A stretch of DNA of 39,995 nucleotides. It comes from Mycolicibacterium peregrinum (GTDB taxonomy: Bacteria > Actinomycetota > Actinomycetes > Mycobacteriales > Mycobacteriaceae). The position numbers were made by a program, and so were the translations under genes. Under the pieces are notes generated by a model. The model worked only from the letters and a program-made list of their open reading frames with translations. It was not told the origin of the DNA and ran no database searches. Of the stretch, positions 27,030-36,292 are shown one piece after another. The stretch spans positions 1-39,995 of the forward strand of contig NZ_LZSY01000120.1 in assembly GCF_001665625.1 (NCBI RefSeq). The letters run 5' to 3'. Numbering within the stretch: position 1 is the first letter of the stretch; each line of letters starts with the position of its first letter.

Positions 27030-27599
27030 GTGTGGGCGGTCGTGACCGCCGCTCCATCCCTCAGCCTTGAGTGTTTGCGGTGGGCACAGGCTGCCGGCTT
27101 TGTCCACCGTGCTGACGAGGCTGCTGGCGTCACCGAGCTCAGATCGGAGCGCGGAGCGCCGGCAAAGTACCTCGTCCGCCGGCCCTCCACTCGTCGGCTA
27201 GAGCTAGTCGAAGTCGACGAGCTCCACGATGAGCGCTTGGTGCTGTTTGTCGCTGAAGCCGATGTTCTGGAACGCTACCTCTTCGGAATGTTCGGTGACG
27301 ATATCCGTGCAGATGTGGACCTTCCTTTTGTCGAACTCCGTTGGGACAGAGGGTCATTAGCTACGGGGTACGAGATCGATGATACGAACCCGGCCTACCA
27401 GATCCTGACGGCAACCGATCGTGGTCCGGTGGCGGCGGTTCCCCGTTCTGAGGTCGGTCTGCTGGCATTGGTTCCGCTGTCGCATTTCCTCGCCTGGAGT
27501 CTGGCGGCGTTGAAGCGGTCGTTCCTCGATGAGCATTTCAGGCCGCTGTTGTCGGCGAGCGGTAGCTATGCGCCACCGGATCTACACAAACCCACATAG
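27030..27599 (+). CDS. Imm61-like immunity protein (orphan)
   Basis: This 189-residue soluble protein starts at GTG 27030 or GTG 27042. The segments LRWAQAAGFVHRADE, ADVLERYLFGMFGDDIRADV and LVPLSHFLAWSLAALKRSFL resemble, from memory, mycobacterial proteins annotated Imm61, an immunity family associated with polymorphic toxins including NAD-glycohydrolase TNT types. No toxin gene is next to it: hsdM lies divergently on one side and a helicase on the other. It may be a stand-alone immunity gene acquired against toxins of competitors, or have another role in the defence island. The assignment is by motif recall only. Confidence 0.55.
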   Translation: MWAVVTAAPSLSLECLRWAQAAGFVHRADEAAGVTELRSERGAPAKYLVRRPSTRRLELVEVDELHDERLVLFVAEADVLERYLFGMFGDDIRADVDLPFVELRWDRGSLATGYEIDDTNPAYQILTATDRGPVAAVPRSEVGLLALVPLSHFLAWSLAALKRSFLDEHFRPLLSASGSYAPPDLHKPT

Positions 27600-27626
27600 T
27601 CCATCGACGAGGGACGACCCTGCTAC

Positions 27627-27650
27627 CGCTCCCGTGCGGGGGCCCGAGCG
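27627..27650 (+). terminator. Hairpin after the Imm61-like gene
   Basis: CGCTC / GAGCG arms enclose an inner GC-rich stem, 28 bases after the stop codon. No T-run follows. It could end or attenuate transcription between the Imm61-like and helicase genes. Confidence 0.3.
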
Positions 27651-27756
27651 CTGAAGAACACCGGCACCACGCCACAAGCGGACCCTGGGCGTGCACACCG
27701 GCCCTTAGTGGCCATGCAGGTCCGGTCGTGGTTGGTGGATAGCGTTGCCCAGTAGA

Positions 27757-27788
27757 CTCCCGGTTCTGGGCCAGCGGCCCATCGGGAG
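27757..27788 (+). promoter_or_regulatory. Nested hairpin overlapping the helicase ribosome site
   Basis: Outer arms CTCCCG (27757) and CGGGAG (27783) enclose inner arms TGGGCC (27767) and GGCCCA (27776), all perfectly complementary. The right outer arm includes the only Shine-Dalgarno-like stretch (GGGAGGGAG) before the helicase ATG at 27806. A TAGACT -10-like hexamer sits at 27753. The structure is either an RNA hairpin that hides the ribosome site or a DNA operator over the transcription start. Confidence 0.5.
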
Positions 27789-27805
27789 GGAGAGGTGCAT
27801 CGGTC

Positions 27806-30340
27806 ATGCCGCTCGATCTTGGTCGGATCAACCCTGGCAAAAGGTCCAAATTGCTGGAGCCCCGAGATATATTCGCGGCGCTGCCCGACAAGAAGTTCCC
27901 CAGACTGCGAGCCGAGCAAGGCGAAGTGCTCAAAGCATGGTTTGAGCGCCGCGACCAGCGTGACCTGGTTATCAAGCAGAACACGGGTGGCGGCAAGACA
28001 TTGGTGGGCCTGTTGATTGGCCAATCGAGCCTCAACGAGGGTGCTGGGCCCGTGATCTATTTGGTCCCCGATCGCTACCTGATTACACAGGTGGTCGACA
28101 CAGCTAACGATCTAGGGATCGCTGTGACGACCAACGTCAACGATGAGCAATTCCGAATAGGCCGCAGCATATGCGTGGCCACGTTCGACAAGGTTGTCAA
28201 CGGCCGCACGACCTTCGGCGTCCGCGGGCGAACCCGGATCGTTCGGTTGGGCACGGTCATAGTTGACGACGCGCATGCAGCCCTGAGTGCCGCCCGCCAC
28301 CAGTTCTGCCCCACTCTCCGGTCGGACTCCGAGGGATACGGCAAGCTCCTGAGCCTGTTTTCAGCTGACTTGAAACGCCAGAGCTTGCGCGGGTTCACCG
28401 AGCTAGAGTCCGGAGATCGCGGAACACCATTGCGAGTGCCACCCAGGGCTGTAGCCGAGCGTGTCGACGAGATGATGTCGATACTCTTGCCGCTGGGCGA
28501 GAACAGCGAGATCAAGTCGCTGTACTTCGGGTGGCCGCTGATATCCGAAGATCTGGCGCTGTCCGTAGTCACGTTCACCTCGCGGTCGGTGGAAATCAAA
28601 ACACCATGTCCGCGAATCGATCTGATCGCAGCGTTCGCCGATGCGCCACGCCGGGTGTATCTGACCGCCACTCTGGCAGACGAAGGGGTACTCGTCACCG
28701 AGCTGGCCGCTGACGCCGGCACCGTCCGCAAACCAATCACCCCTGATCGCGCATCTGACCTTGGCGACCGGCTGATCCTCGCTCCACAGAGGATCAATCC
28801 AGACGTCGACGAGGAAGGTGTGCGGCAACTCGTTCGAGACTTTGCCGACGGCGACCGCAACGGTGACGCCACCCTGGAAGCAGACCCCATCAACGTCGTC
28901 GTTCTCGTACCCAGCAATGAACGGGCCAAGCTGTGGGAGCGGTTCTCCGACCACATCCTGCACGTCAATGACATGGGCCCGGTCATCGACCAGATGACCA
29001 GCGGCCAGCACGTAGGCGTAGCGGTCTTGGTCAACAAGTATGACGGAGTCGACCTTCCCGACAACGCATGCCGACTTCTGGTCATCGATGGCATCCCCAC
29101 TCCTCTTTCGGGTAGCGAGCAACGTGAAGCCGCGGCACTGACCGGGTCGCCAACGTTCGATGCGAGGAAGGTACAACGGCTCGAACAGGGAATGGGACGC
29201 GGCATCCGCGATCTCCAGGACTACTGTGCCGTACTAGTTTTGACACGCGAGGCGGCATTGACGCTCAGCGACCCCAAGCGTCTCCAGTTCTATTCGCCGG
29301 TCACTCGCGCCCAGATTGATCTCAGCCAGCAGGTCGCCGACCAGATCGCCGCCGAGGGCCTTGACGAGATACGCAATGTGCTCGACATCTTCCTGGAGCG
29401 CGAAGAATCCTGGGTATCGGTCAGTCGCGCCGCCGTAGCCGATGTCGAGTACAAGCGAGACGGATGGGTCAGCCCGCATACCGAGGCACGCAGGCAAGCC
29501 TTCGACAAGGCCGTCGCGGGCGATACGAACGCCGCCGTGCAACTTCTACGTTCTAGCATCAGCTCATTGGCCGACGATCTCGAAAAGGGATGGGCCATGG
29601 AGGAATTGGCGGGATACGAACATCACATCGACCCGGCGGGCAGTCAGAAGACTCTCACCAATGCCCGGATATCAAACCCCGGGGTACTCCGCGCGGACGT
29701 TCCACCGGAACCAAGACGCACCAGAGGGCCGGCCCAGCAAGCCCAGGCTGCCGCTGCATACCTAAGCGAGAAATACGACACCTCGGTGACCCTGAGCCTC
29801 GGAATAGGTAGCCTGTTCGACAACATAGTCTGGGCCGTAGCCGAGACACATGACCTGGCCGAGGAGCAATTCCGCTTGCTCGGATTGCATCTAGGATTCG
29901 CGTCCAGCCGCCCTGAAAACGAAGAGAACAGCGGCCCCGACGTTCTCTGGGGGCTGTCGCCGACATCCAACGCTGTCATCGAGCTGAAAACGGAAATCAC
30001 TCGCGAGAACCCTGTCATCAAGAAGATCGAAGAGGCTGGCCAGCTGCTGAGCTCTCTACAGTGGGACATTGACCGAAACCCAGACGTCACCACCCGGGTG
30101 CCGGTCTTAGTCCACCCCAGCGCGGTACTGAGCCCCAATGCCAGCCTGCCGCCGAAAGCACGCGCGATCACCCGATCGGACCTCGAATCCCTGCGAGCCG
30201 ACGTAGAGAAGTTCGCGAAGGAACTCGCTGCCTCGGGTCGATGGTCTGATCCCGCAACGGTCCAAGACGCCTTGACGCGCAACCGGCTCACTGCCGGAGC
30301 CGTCATCTCGGCACACAGCACCGCTATTTCGAACGCCTGA
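27806..30340 (+). CDS. SF2 DEAD/DEAH-type helicase with C-terminal PD-(D/E)XK nuclease-like domain
   Basis: This is an 844-residue protein. The helicase core has Walker A QNTGGGKT (residues 58-65), a DEAD-like box VDDAHA (153-158), a motif-III-like VYLTATLAD (about 288-296) and motif VI LEQGMGRGIRD (about 460-470). The last resembles the XPD/Rad3 and DinG type of motif VI. Near the C-terminus D712 (in SGPDVLW) and E726/K728 (in AVIELKTE), with surrounding strand predictions, match a PD-(D/E)XK nuclease core. Base composition is lower in GC than in the transfer genes, and the gene lies beside a type I R-M operon, so an anti-phage or anti-plasmid role is likely. I do not know a named system with this exact architecture. 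It has no obvious partner except the Imm61-like gene upstream. Confidence 0.8.
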   Translation: MPLDLGRINPGKRSKLLEPRDIFAALPDKKFPRLRAEQGEVLKAWFERRDQRDLVIKQNTGGGKTLVGLLIGQSSLNEGAGPVIYLVPDRYLITQVVDTANDLGIAVTTNVNDEQFRIGRSICVATFDKVVNGRTTFGVRGRTRIVRLGTVIVDDAHAALSAARHQFCPTLRSDSEGYGKLLSLFSADLKRQSLRGFTELESGDRGTPLRVPPRAVAERVDEMMSILLPLGENSEIKSLYFGWPLISEDLALSVVTFTSRSVEIKTPCPRIDLIAAFADAPRRVYLTATLADEGVLVTELAADAGTVRKPITPDRASDLGDRLILAPQRINPDVDEEGVRQLVRDFADGDRNGDATLEADPINVVVLVPSNERAKLWERFSDHILHVNDMGPVIDQMTSGQHVGVAVLVNKYDGVDLPDNACRLLVIDGIPTPLSGSEQREAAALTGSPTFDARKVQRLEQGMGRGIRDLQDYCAVLVLTREAALTLSDPKRLQFYSPVTRAQIDLSQQVADQIAAEGLDEIRNVLDIFLEREESWVSVSRAAVADVEYKRDGWVSPHTEARRQAFDKAVAGDTNAAVQLLRSSISSLADDLEKGWAMEELAGYEHHIDPAGSQKTLTNARISNPGVLRADVPPEPRRTRGPAQQAQAAAAYLSEKYDTSVTLSLGIGSLFDNIVWAVAETHDLAEEQFRLLGLHLGFASSRPENEENSGPDVLWGLSPTSNAVIELKTEITRENPVIKKIEEAGQLLSSLQWDIDRNPDVTTRVPVLVHPSAVLSPNASLPPKARAITRSDLESLRADVEKFAKELAASGRWSDPATVQDALTRNRLTAGAVISAHSTAISNA

Positions 30341-30389
30341 CTCAGGTAGGTGAGGGAACCAGGCCGCGGCCGGTGACGTCTAAACAGTC

Positions 30390-30506
30390 ATGGACTTCGA
30401 GGAACGGCTCGCGCTGATCGCTGAGGGTGTGGATCCCGATGATCCGGCGGTGATGACGGCGCTCGACATGGTCCGCTGGGAGTTGCAGCTGTTGGGCACT
30501 GACTAG
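30390..30506 (+). CDS. 38-residue acidic small protein, convergent with the relaxase
   Basis: ATG 30390 opens a 38-codon frame (starts MDFEERLALIAEGVDPDD, ends ELQLLGTD) whose composition and GC-rich third positions look coding. Its TAG overlaps the relaxase stop by three bases on the opposite strand. It looks like two short amphipathic helices. No strong ribosome site is seen, so translation is uncertain. Confidence 0.4.
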   Translation: MDFEERLALIAEGVDPDDPAVMTALDMVRWELQLLGTD

Positions 30507-33500
30507 AGGTCGAGGCCGACGTCGGCGCCGCGGCTGCGATCGCGATCGGCGTCGAGAGCGCGGGCCCGGTAGTGGGTGATGTCGTGGTAGGTACGGCCCA
30601 GCTCGTCGCGACGCGTGAGCAGGTCGTTGGCCTCTTGTGCCACCTCACCGGCGGCCGTGGTGCTGGCGAGATGGTGCTCGACACGGTCGATCGCGGTACG
30701 CGCGGGCCTCTCGGCCGGGTCCGCGAGCCGGTGCGACCACGGCAGTTGGTTGTTGAGCATGTCGGTGAGACTGGCCTCGCGCTGGTTGTCGGCGCTGGTG
30801 ACTAGGAGCAGTTTGGCGTTGGCGTCACCGGCAGCCTTCGTGAGGGCCTGCAGCTGGCGGGGGTTGAGTTGGTCGGCGTCGTCGACGACGAGCAGGGTGC
30901 CGGTGGGCAGTTTCCATTGCCCGTTGTCGAGCCGCTCCATTGCTTGGTCGGGGTTGGCGGTGGTGTCGGCGTAGCGGTGCTGTGCCGCATAGGTTTCGGC
31001 ATCCTCGGTGGCCGGGATGGCCAGGATGCGGTGCTGGTTGCGCAGTGCGGTCGTGGCCAAGGCGCCGAGGACCGCGGCCTTGTCGGCGTTGGCTCCCAGA
31101 TGTAGGGGTTGGACAGTTTGCGCGCTGCCGGCGATGTCGGTGACCGCCGCGGCCGCCGGTTGGTCGAGCTGGTCGAGGTCGGCCTCGCGCGTGGCATACA
31201 TGGCGGCGGGGCTGCGGACGCCGGCCTCGTCGAGCATGTCGACTTCGCGGCGCAGTGCGGGAAGGTCAGCGACAAGGTCGTAGTCCACGCCGGGCCGGGT
31301 GCCGAATACGCGGGCGGCGGCGAGCTCGGCGCGCATGAGTTGGTTGTCGAGGTCGGTGGCCTCGATGCGAGCTTGGCGCAGCTGTTCGGCGTCAGCGCGC
31401 ATTGCGGCGCTGCGGCGCTGCTGAATGTCGTGCTCGGTGACCACGCCTGAGGGTCCGCCGGCGATGTTCATCAAGGTCTCCTGAGTGGTGTCGCGCTGGT
31501 GGGCGGCGTCGGCGACCGCGACGGCGACCGCCGGTGTGTGCCGGGCAAGTTCGGCGCGGTGCTCGGTGAGGACCGCGACGAGATCGGTCTTGTTGTCGCG
31601 TTGGGCGGCGGTGATCTGTTCGTCGATGGTGGCGAGCAGGCGGTGGTGGGTTTCGCTGGTGTGCTCGGAGCGGACCCAGTCGGCGTGAGCGTGGGTGTAG
31701 GCGTGGGCATAGGGTCGCTGTTCGTCGCGGCGCCGGACCAGTTCGGCGAGCTCGGCGGCGAGGGCTTGTTCGGCGGGCCCGCCGCCGGTGTGCAGGATGG
31801 CGTGCTGCAGCTCGTTGACCCGGTCGCGTGCGCAATCGCGCGCGATGCGCAGCGCGAGGATGTCGGCGGGCCGGGTGGGAGCCGGCCGGTAGGGCAGCAG
31901 ATCCTCGAAATCCCAGTCGCCAAGGTCGTCTTCGGCGTATCCGTAGGCATAATCGGCGGGATCCGGGGGCGCGTCCTGGTCGGCGTAGGCGGCCCCTTCG
32001 GGGGACGGCTCGGCAAGCAGATCGAGCTGGCTTCCGGCAGCGGAGGTTGCCCATTCGGCGGGATGCGGAATGTCGGTGTCGACCGTCGCGGCGTGCATGA
32101 GCAGTTCGATGCGGGTGGTGAGCAGCCGGGCGTATTCATCGGGTCGGAGTCCGCCTTCGGTTTCGGCGATCTCGCGCAGATGTTCACTGGCCGCTGCCAG
32201 CAGGTCGGCCGGCGGCCAATCGGATGCGGTGACGGCGGCGATGAGCCCGGGCCACGCCGGGTCTGCGATGACGGTTTCGGCGAGCTCGGAGCCGAGCAGA
32301 TGGTGCAGTTCTGGGCTCCAGTCCGGACGCAGGCGGGGGTTGGAGCGTTCCAGTGTCGGCGGGGCCATGGTGCCTGACAGTCGCCACCACAGGGCAGCTG
32401 CGGGCAGTTCGTCGGGTAGCGGACCGTGGGCAGCCATCGCGGAGGCGAGCATTCCCGCGACGTCGGCACCGGCACGGGCCGCGTCGTCGATGTGAGCGGC
32501 CAGACGCGGCCAGTAGGGGTCGTTGGGAATGTGCGGGTTGAGCATCGCGGCCATGGTGCGCCAGCGCGAGACGCTGTCTTGGCTGTGCAGGATCGCGGCG
32601 TCGACGCGGCTGTGCAGAAGCTTCTGGAAGGCCGCGGAGCGGTTCGCGTGTTGCTCGCGGCCGGTGATACGCGTGTCGGCGGGATCGACATCGTGGGCGG
32701 CGCGGAACACGGCGATTTCGGCCATTAACTGGGGTTGGCCGTTGAGCAGTGGCCGCGCCCAGGACGGCGTGGTGGCCGGGGTCCACTCGCGTGCGGTATC
32801 GCGGATTTGCTCTGCCAGTTCGGTCACGAGTTGCGCTCGGCCGCCGAGGTATTCGGCCCATTGCGGGTTGTGTTGGACGGCAGTCGGGATGGCCGGCAGC
32901 CAGCGCAGCGGACCGACATTGGCGGCTGCGGAGCCTTCGGGGGTGGGCAGGCGCCAGTCGAGCACCGCGGCGACGTCGGCGGTGTCACCTAGCGGCTTGG
33001 CCGCGGCGTGCTGCAGTGCGGCGACGGGGTCGTGTCCGTCGAGTGCGAGCAGGGCTAGGTTGCGCCGCAGGACGGGCCAGGCTTCAGCGTCGGTGATGTC
33101 ACCGACGATGGCGGTGGCGGCCTGGTCGATGCGGGCCATGGTGGCCGGCCCGGCGAGAACTTCGGCGGCCGCGGTGAGGGCGTCGGCATACATGCTTGCC
33201 GCACCGTGGAGCCGGCCGAACGGGTCGAGTTCGGCTTGCGCTGCGGTGGTGGCCGAGACCTGGCGGCCGTCGCGGCGAAGGATCGTCGAGAGGATGTCGA
33301 CGGCGGTCGGGGGGTGGGTGGCTTTGGGCGCGAGGATGCGGTGCGGGTCAGCTTCGGATGTCGAGAAATAGAAGTGGTTTTCGTCGCGGGCTCGGGTACC
33401 GGCGACGTAGAGCTGCTGGCGGGTCAGGTGATCGGTGGCGACGATATGGCAGGTGCCTTTGATCTTCTGGGTGCCTGCGGTGAGGCCCTGGGCGGCGTTG

Positions 33501-36292
33501 ATGGTGGATGCGTAGCCGAGGGTGGTGTTGGCCGTGACGTAGTCGGCGGGAAGCCGTATCGTCTTGGCCCGCCGGCCGGCGCCCAGGCGCGCGACGGTGA
33601 TCGATCCGTCGCGGTGCACGGAGCGAATTTCGTAGCGGTGGCCGTTCTTGATCCAGGCACCGTTGGGCAGTCGCAGCCAGCGGGCGTTCTTGCGGGTAAT
33701 GATCCAGTCTCCGGCCGATGCGGTCAGCCCGTCGGCCAGCGTGACGGTCCGTGAGGGCTTGGCTTTGGCATTGCGCAACCGGTCGAGTCGGGCGCGTTCG
33801 TTGAGTTCGGCGACCAGGTCGTTGGTGGGCGCCAACAGGACACTGCGGTGTCCGGCTTTGATGTCGTCGGCCCACGCTTGGTAGGCCATGTCGGCCGCTG
33901 TTTGGTCGGCTCCGACGTGAACGCGGCCGTGGTCGATGTAGTAGGCGATGCCCGCGGGGTCGCCGTCGCGGATGGCCAAGCTGGCCGCGCTCTGGGCGGG
34001 GTCGCGGAAGCGCACCACCGTGGAGAGCGTGAGGGTTTCGGGGCGGGTGGACAGGTCGGTGATGACGCCGCCGGCTGAGATCGACGCCAGCTGTTGATCG
34101 TCGCCGACGAGGCGCACGCTGGCACCTCGTGCGAGCGCGTGGGTGATCATTTCGTCGAGGTCGAAGGTGGAGGCCATACCCGCTTCGTCGACGATCAACA
34201 GGGTGTCGGGACCGATGGTGTTGAACCATTTGAGTGCCGGGTCGTTGGCCGCCACGGGGTGATCGGTGGGGGCGGACAGTTGAACGAATTTGGCCATGGT
34301 GTCGGTGGTGATGTGGGCGTCTTCGGCCAAGACTTCGGCGGCCGCCGCGGTTGGCGCCAGGCCGATGACGTTGCCGCCGCTGTTGATCCACGCGGCGGCG
34401 AGAACGGACATGGCGGTGGTTTTTCCGGTGCCGGCGGGGGCAAGTGCCAGTTGCAGCCGGGCCCCGGAGGTGGCCATGCCGCGCACCAATGCTTGCTGGG
34501 CTTCGTTGAGCTGCAAGCCGCTTTGGGCGTGCTGTTCGAGCATCGCCAAACCGATGCTGGTGTCGTCTGCGACACGGCCGCCACACTGTTCGGCCGCGGC
34601 CAGGATGCGGCGTTCGGCGGCCCGGATGGCTTCGCTGGTGTAGCGGGTCGAATCGTGGCGGGTATAGACCGAGACGCCATCGCGGCGGCGCAGCACCGTG
34701 GGTTCGTTCATCTCGGTGTCGGCGTGGGTGGTGATGGTGATGCTGCAGGCGTCAAGAGCATGGTTGACGATCCGCTTGAGGATCTCGGGATCGCCGTGGC
34801 GCTCGGTGCCGCGCAGTACCCGCTGAGCCTCGGCCCGGACATGGTTGATGCCCCATTCGGCCCGGTCGTGGGAGACCCGGTTGATGACGGCTTCGGCTTG
34901 TTCGGCAACCCATTCGGAGGTGATGGCGGGCTGGCGTCGGGGTCGCGCGCGGTGGGTGACGTCGGTGATCAGCCGGGCCAGTTTGCGGTGGCTGCCGATG
35001 AGTTCGATGGCCTCGGTTCGCCACGTCTGCCGCTGCTCGCCAAGGCTGCGCGGCTCGTGTTTGGCCTGCCGGGTGTCGAGGGTGGCCTGCTGAGAAAGGG
35101 CGAGCATCTCGACGGCGCTGGGCTCACGGCCGTGCTCGACCTGGAACGCCTTCGCCAGGTCTGCGACACGGTGTTCGATCGCGGCGCGTCGGGCTGACCA
35201 GCGCTCGATGAGTTCGACCGGGATTCCGTCGATTTCGCGTACCGGCCGTTTGTCGTTCTTGGCGCGGGTTTCGGCGAACTGCACACCGAGTGCGGCCATG
35301 AGGTGGGCCTCGAGTCGGGTGTTGTAGAGCTCGGAGGCGGCGACGGCGGCCTTGTGCAGGGGGTCGCCGTCCAGGGCCAGCCAGCGCGGAATTCCGTCGG
35401 CCCCGATGACCCGCACCTTGTTGCTGATCGCGACGTGGGTGTGCAGGTTGGGATCTCCGGCGCGGGAGTCTCGGTGGTCGAACGCTGCGGCGATGAATCC
35501 GGTGGTGTCGACCTGGGCGATTCCGTTGGCTCCCATGCGGGAAAACGCTGCGTGTTCTTCCAGGAATGCGAGGGCGTCGGCGACGGCTTGGTGGTGCGCG
35601 GCGAGGATGGTTTCCGAGATTTCTCGGGGCGCAACAGCCCACAGCACTGACACCGATTTGACCGGGGTGAACGTGAGGTCGTAGCCGGCGACGGCTTGGG
35701 TTTGGGCGCGGGATTTGCGGGCGATGAAGCCGGTCAGTTCTCGCTCGTCGGCCGGTGGGCGACCGTACTGGTCGGCGAACATTTCACGGGCGACCGCTGT
35801 TTTGATGCGGGCACGTTCGTCGGGTTCGAGGGAGGCTTGACGGTCGCGGCCGAGGGTGGCGTTGAAGTCGGCGTAGCCCTCCCGAAGGCGGCGCATCCAT
35901 TCGTTGTCGGTCTTGTTGACGCGGAACGGCCGGCCTAGTCGGGCGGCGGCGATGGCGCCGTTGTGCACGAGTCCGAATCCGGTGAGCCGCTCGGTGATTC
36001 GGTCGGCGTTGGGGTGCAGGCCTTCACCGAAGAGGGCCTTCATCTGGTCCTCGGTGACCTCGGAGCCTTCGGGGACCGACCACAGCTCGGCGACCATCGG
36101 ATCGCCTGCGTCGCGGCCTGCGGGTTCACCGAGTCCGGGCAGGCCGCTGCCCATCCAGCGACCGGGGGTTTCGCCTTTTTCGCTGTAGTAGTCGGCCAGG
36201 CTCGATTTGCCGCGGTGGGTGTCGTCGGACGCAGCGACCTGGCGAATCAGGTACGTATACCCGTCGCCCGCGCTTAATTTGTGCAAGCCCAT
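30503..36292 (-). CDS. MOBF-type relaxase/helicase (TrwC/TraI/TraA-like)
   Basis: This 1929-residue protein starts at ATG 36292; the open frame further upstream encodes a Pro-rich shadow. The N-terminus GLHKLSAGDGYTYL carries the TrwC-type catalytic tyrosines (Y12, Y14). The three-histidine metal site is at PNLHTHVAISN (about 280-290). A superfamily 1 helicase follows, with Walker A APAGTGKTTAMS (about 618-629) and Walker B LLIVDEAGMAS (about 697). Relaxases of this class nick the transfer origin, stay bound to the 5' end and unwind the strand. Beyond the helicase lies a further ~1000-residue helical region. Near the C-terminus a second ATPase-like fold has an intact Walker B (LLVVDDADQL, about 1797) but no Walker A. 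It is larger than TraI of F. Confidence 0.92.
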   Translation of the reverse strand: MGLHKLSAGDGYTYLIRQVAASDDTHRGKSSLADYYSEKGETPGRWMGSGLPGLGEPAGRDAGDPMVAELWSVPEGSEVTEDQMKALFGEGLHPNADRITERLTGFGLVHNGAIAAARLGRPFRVNKTDNEWMRRLREGYADFNATLGRDRQASLEPDERARIKTAVAREMFADQYGRPPADERELTGFIARKSRAQTQAVAGYDLTFTPVKSVSVLWAVAPREISETILAAHHQAVADALAFLEEHAAFSRMGANGIAQVDTTGFIAAAFDHRDSRAGDPNLHTHVAISNKVRVIGADGIPRWLALDGDPLHKAAVAASELYNTRLEAHLMAALGVQFAETRAKNDKRPVREIDGIPVELIERWSARRAAIEHRVADLAKAFQVEHGREPSAVEMLALSQQATLDTRQAKHEPRSLGEQRQTWRTEAIELIGSHRKLARLITDVTHRARPRRQPAITSEWVAEQAEAVINRVSHDRAEWGINHVRAEAQRVLRGTERHGDPEILKRIVNHALDACSITITTHADTEMNEPTVLRRRDGVSVYTRHDSTRYTSEAIRAAERRILAAAEQCGGRVADDTSIGLAMLEQHAQSGLQLNEAQQALVRGMATSGARLQLALAPAGTGKTTAMSVLAAAWINSGGNVIGLAPTAAAAEVLAEDAHITTDTMAKFVQLSAPTDHPVAANDPALKWFNTIGPDTLLIVDEAGMASTFDLDEMITHALARGASVRLVGDDQQLASISAGGVITDLSTRPETLTLSTVVRFRDPAQSAASLAIRDGDPAGIAYYIDHGRVHVGADQTAADMAYQAWADDIKAGHRSVLLAPTNDLVAELNERARLDRLRNAKAKPSRTVTLADGLTASAGDWIITRKNARWLRLPNGAWIKNGHRYEIRSVHRDGSITVARLGAGRRAKTIRLPADYVTANTTLGYASTINAAQGLTAGTQKIKGTCHIVATDHLTRQQLYVAGTRARDENHFYFSTSEADPHRILAPKATHPPTAVDILSTILRRDGRQVSATTAAQAELDPFGRLHGAASMYADALTAAAEVLAGPATMARIDQAATAIVGDITDAEAWPVLRRNLALLALDGHDPVAALQHAAAKPLGDTADVAAVLDWRLPTPEGSAAANVGPLRWLPAIPTAVQHNPQWAEYLGGRAQLVTELAEQIRDTAREWTPATTPSWARPLLNGQPQLMAEIAVFRAAHDVDPADTRITGREQHANRSAAFQKLLHSRVDAAILHSQDSVSRWRTMAAMLNPHIPNDPYWPRLAAHIDDAARAGADVAGMLASAMAAHGPLPDELPAAALWWRLSGTMAPPTLERSNPRLRPDWSPELHHLLGSELAETVIADPAWPGLIAAVTASDWPPADLLAAASEHLREIAETEGGLRPDEYARLLTTRIELLMHAATVDTDIPHPAEWATSAAGSQLDLLAEPSPEGAAYADQDAPPDPADYAYGYAEDDLGDWDFEDLLPYRPAPTRPADILALRIARDCARDRVNELQHAILHTGGGPAEQALAAELAELVRRRDEQRPYAHAYTHAHADWVRSEHTSETHHRLLATIDEQITAAQRDNKTDLVAVLTEHRAELARHTPAVAVAVADAAHQRDTTQETLMNIAGGPSGVVTEHDIQQRRSAAMRADAEQLRQARIEATDLDNQLMRAELAAARVFGTRPGVDYDLVADLPALRREVDMLDEAGVRSPAAMYATREADLDQLDQPAAAAVTDIAGSAQTVQPLHLGANADKAAVLGALATTALRNQHRILAIPATEDAETYAAQHRYADTTANPDQAMERLDNGQWKLPTGTLLVVDDADQLNPRQLQALTKAAGDANAKLLLVTSADNQREASLTDMLNNQLPWSHRLADPAERPARTAIDRVEHHLASTTAAGEVAQEANDLLTRRDELGRTYHDITHYRARALDADRDRSRGADVGLDL

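Noticed and set aside
34094..35197. 367-codon plus-strand open frame antisense to the relaxase
   Set aside because: The relaxase frame has clear catalytic and helicase motifs here; the antisense product is Gly/Val/Asp-rich with no motif.
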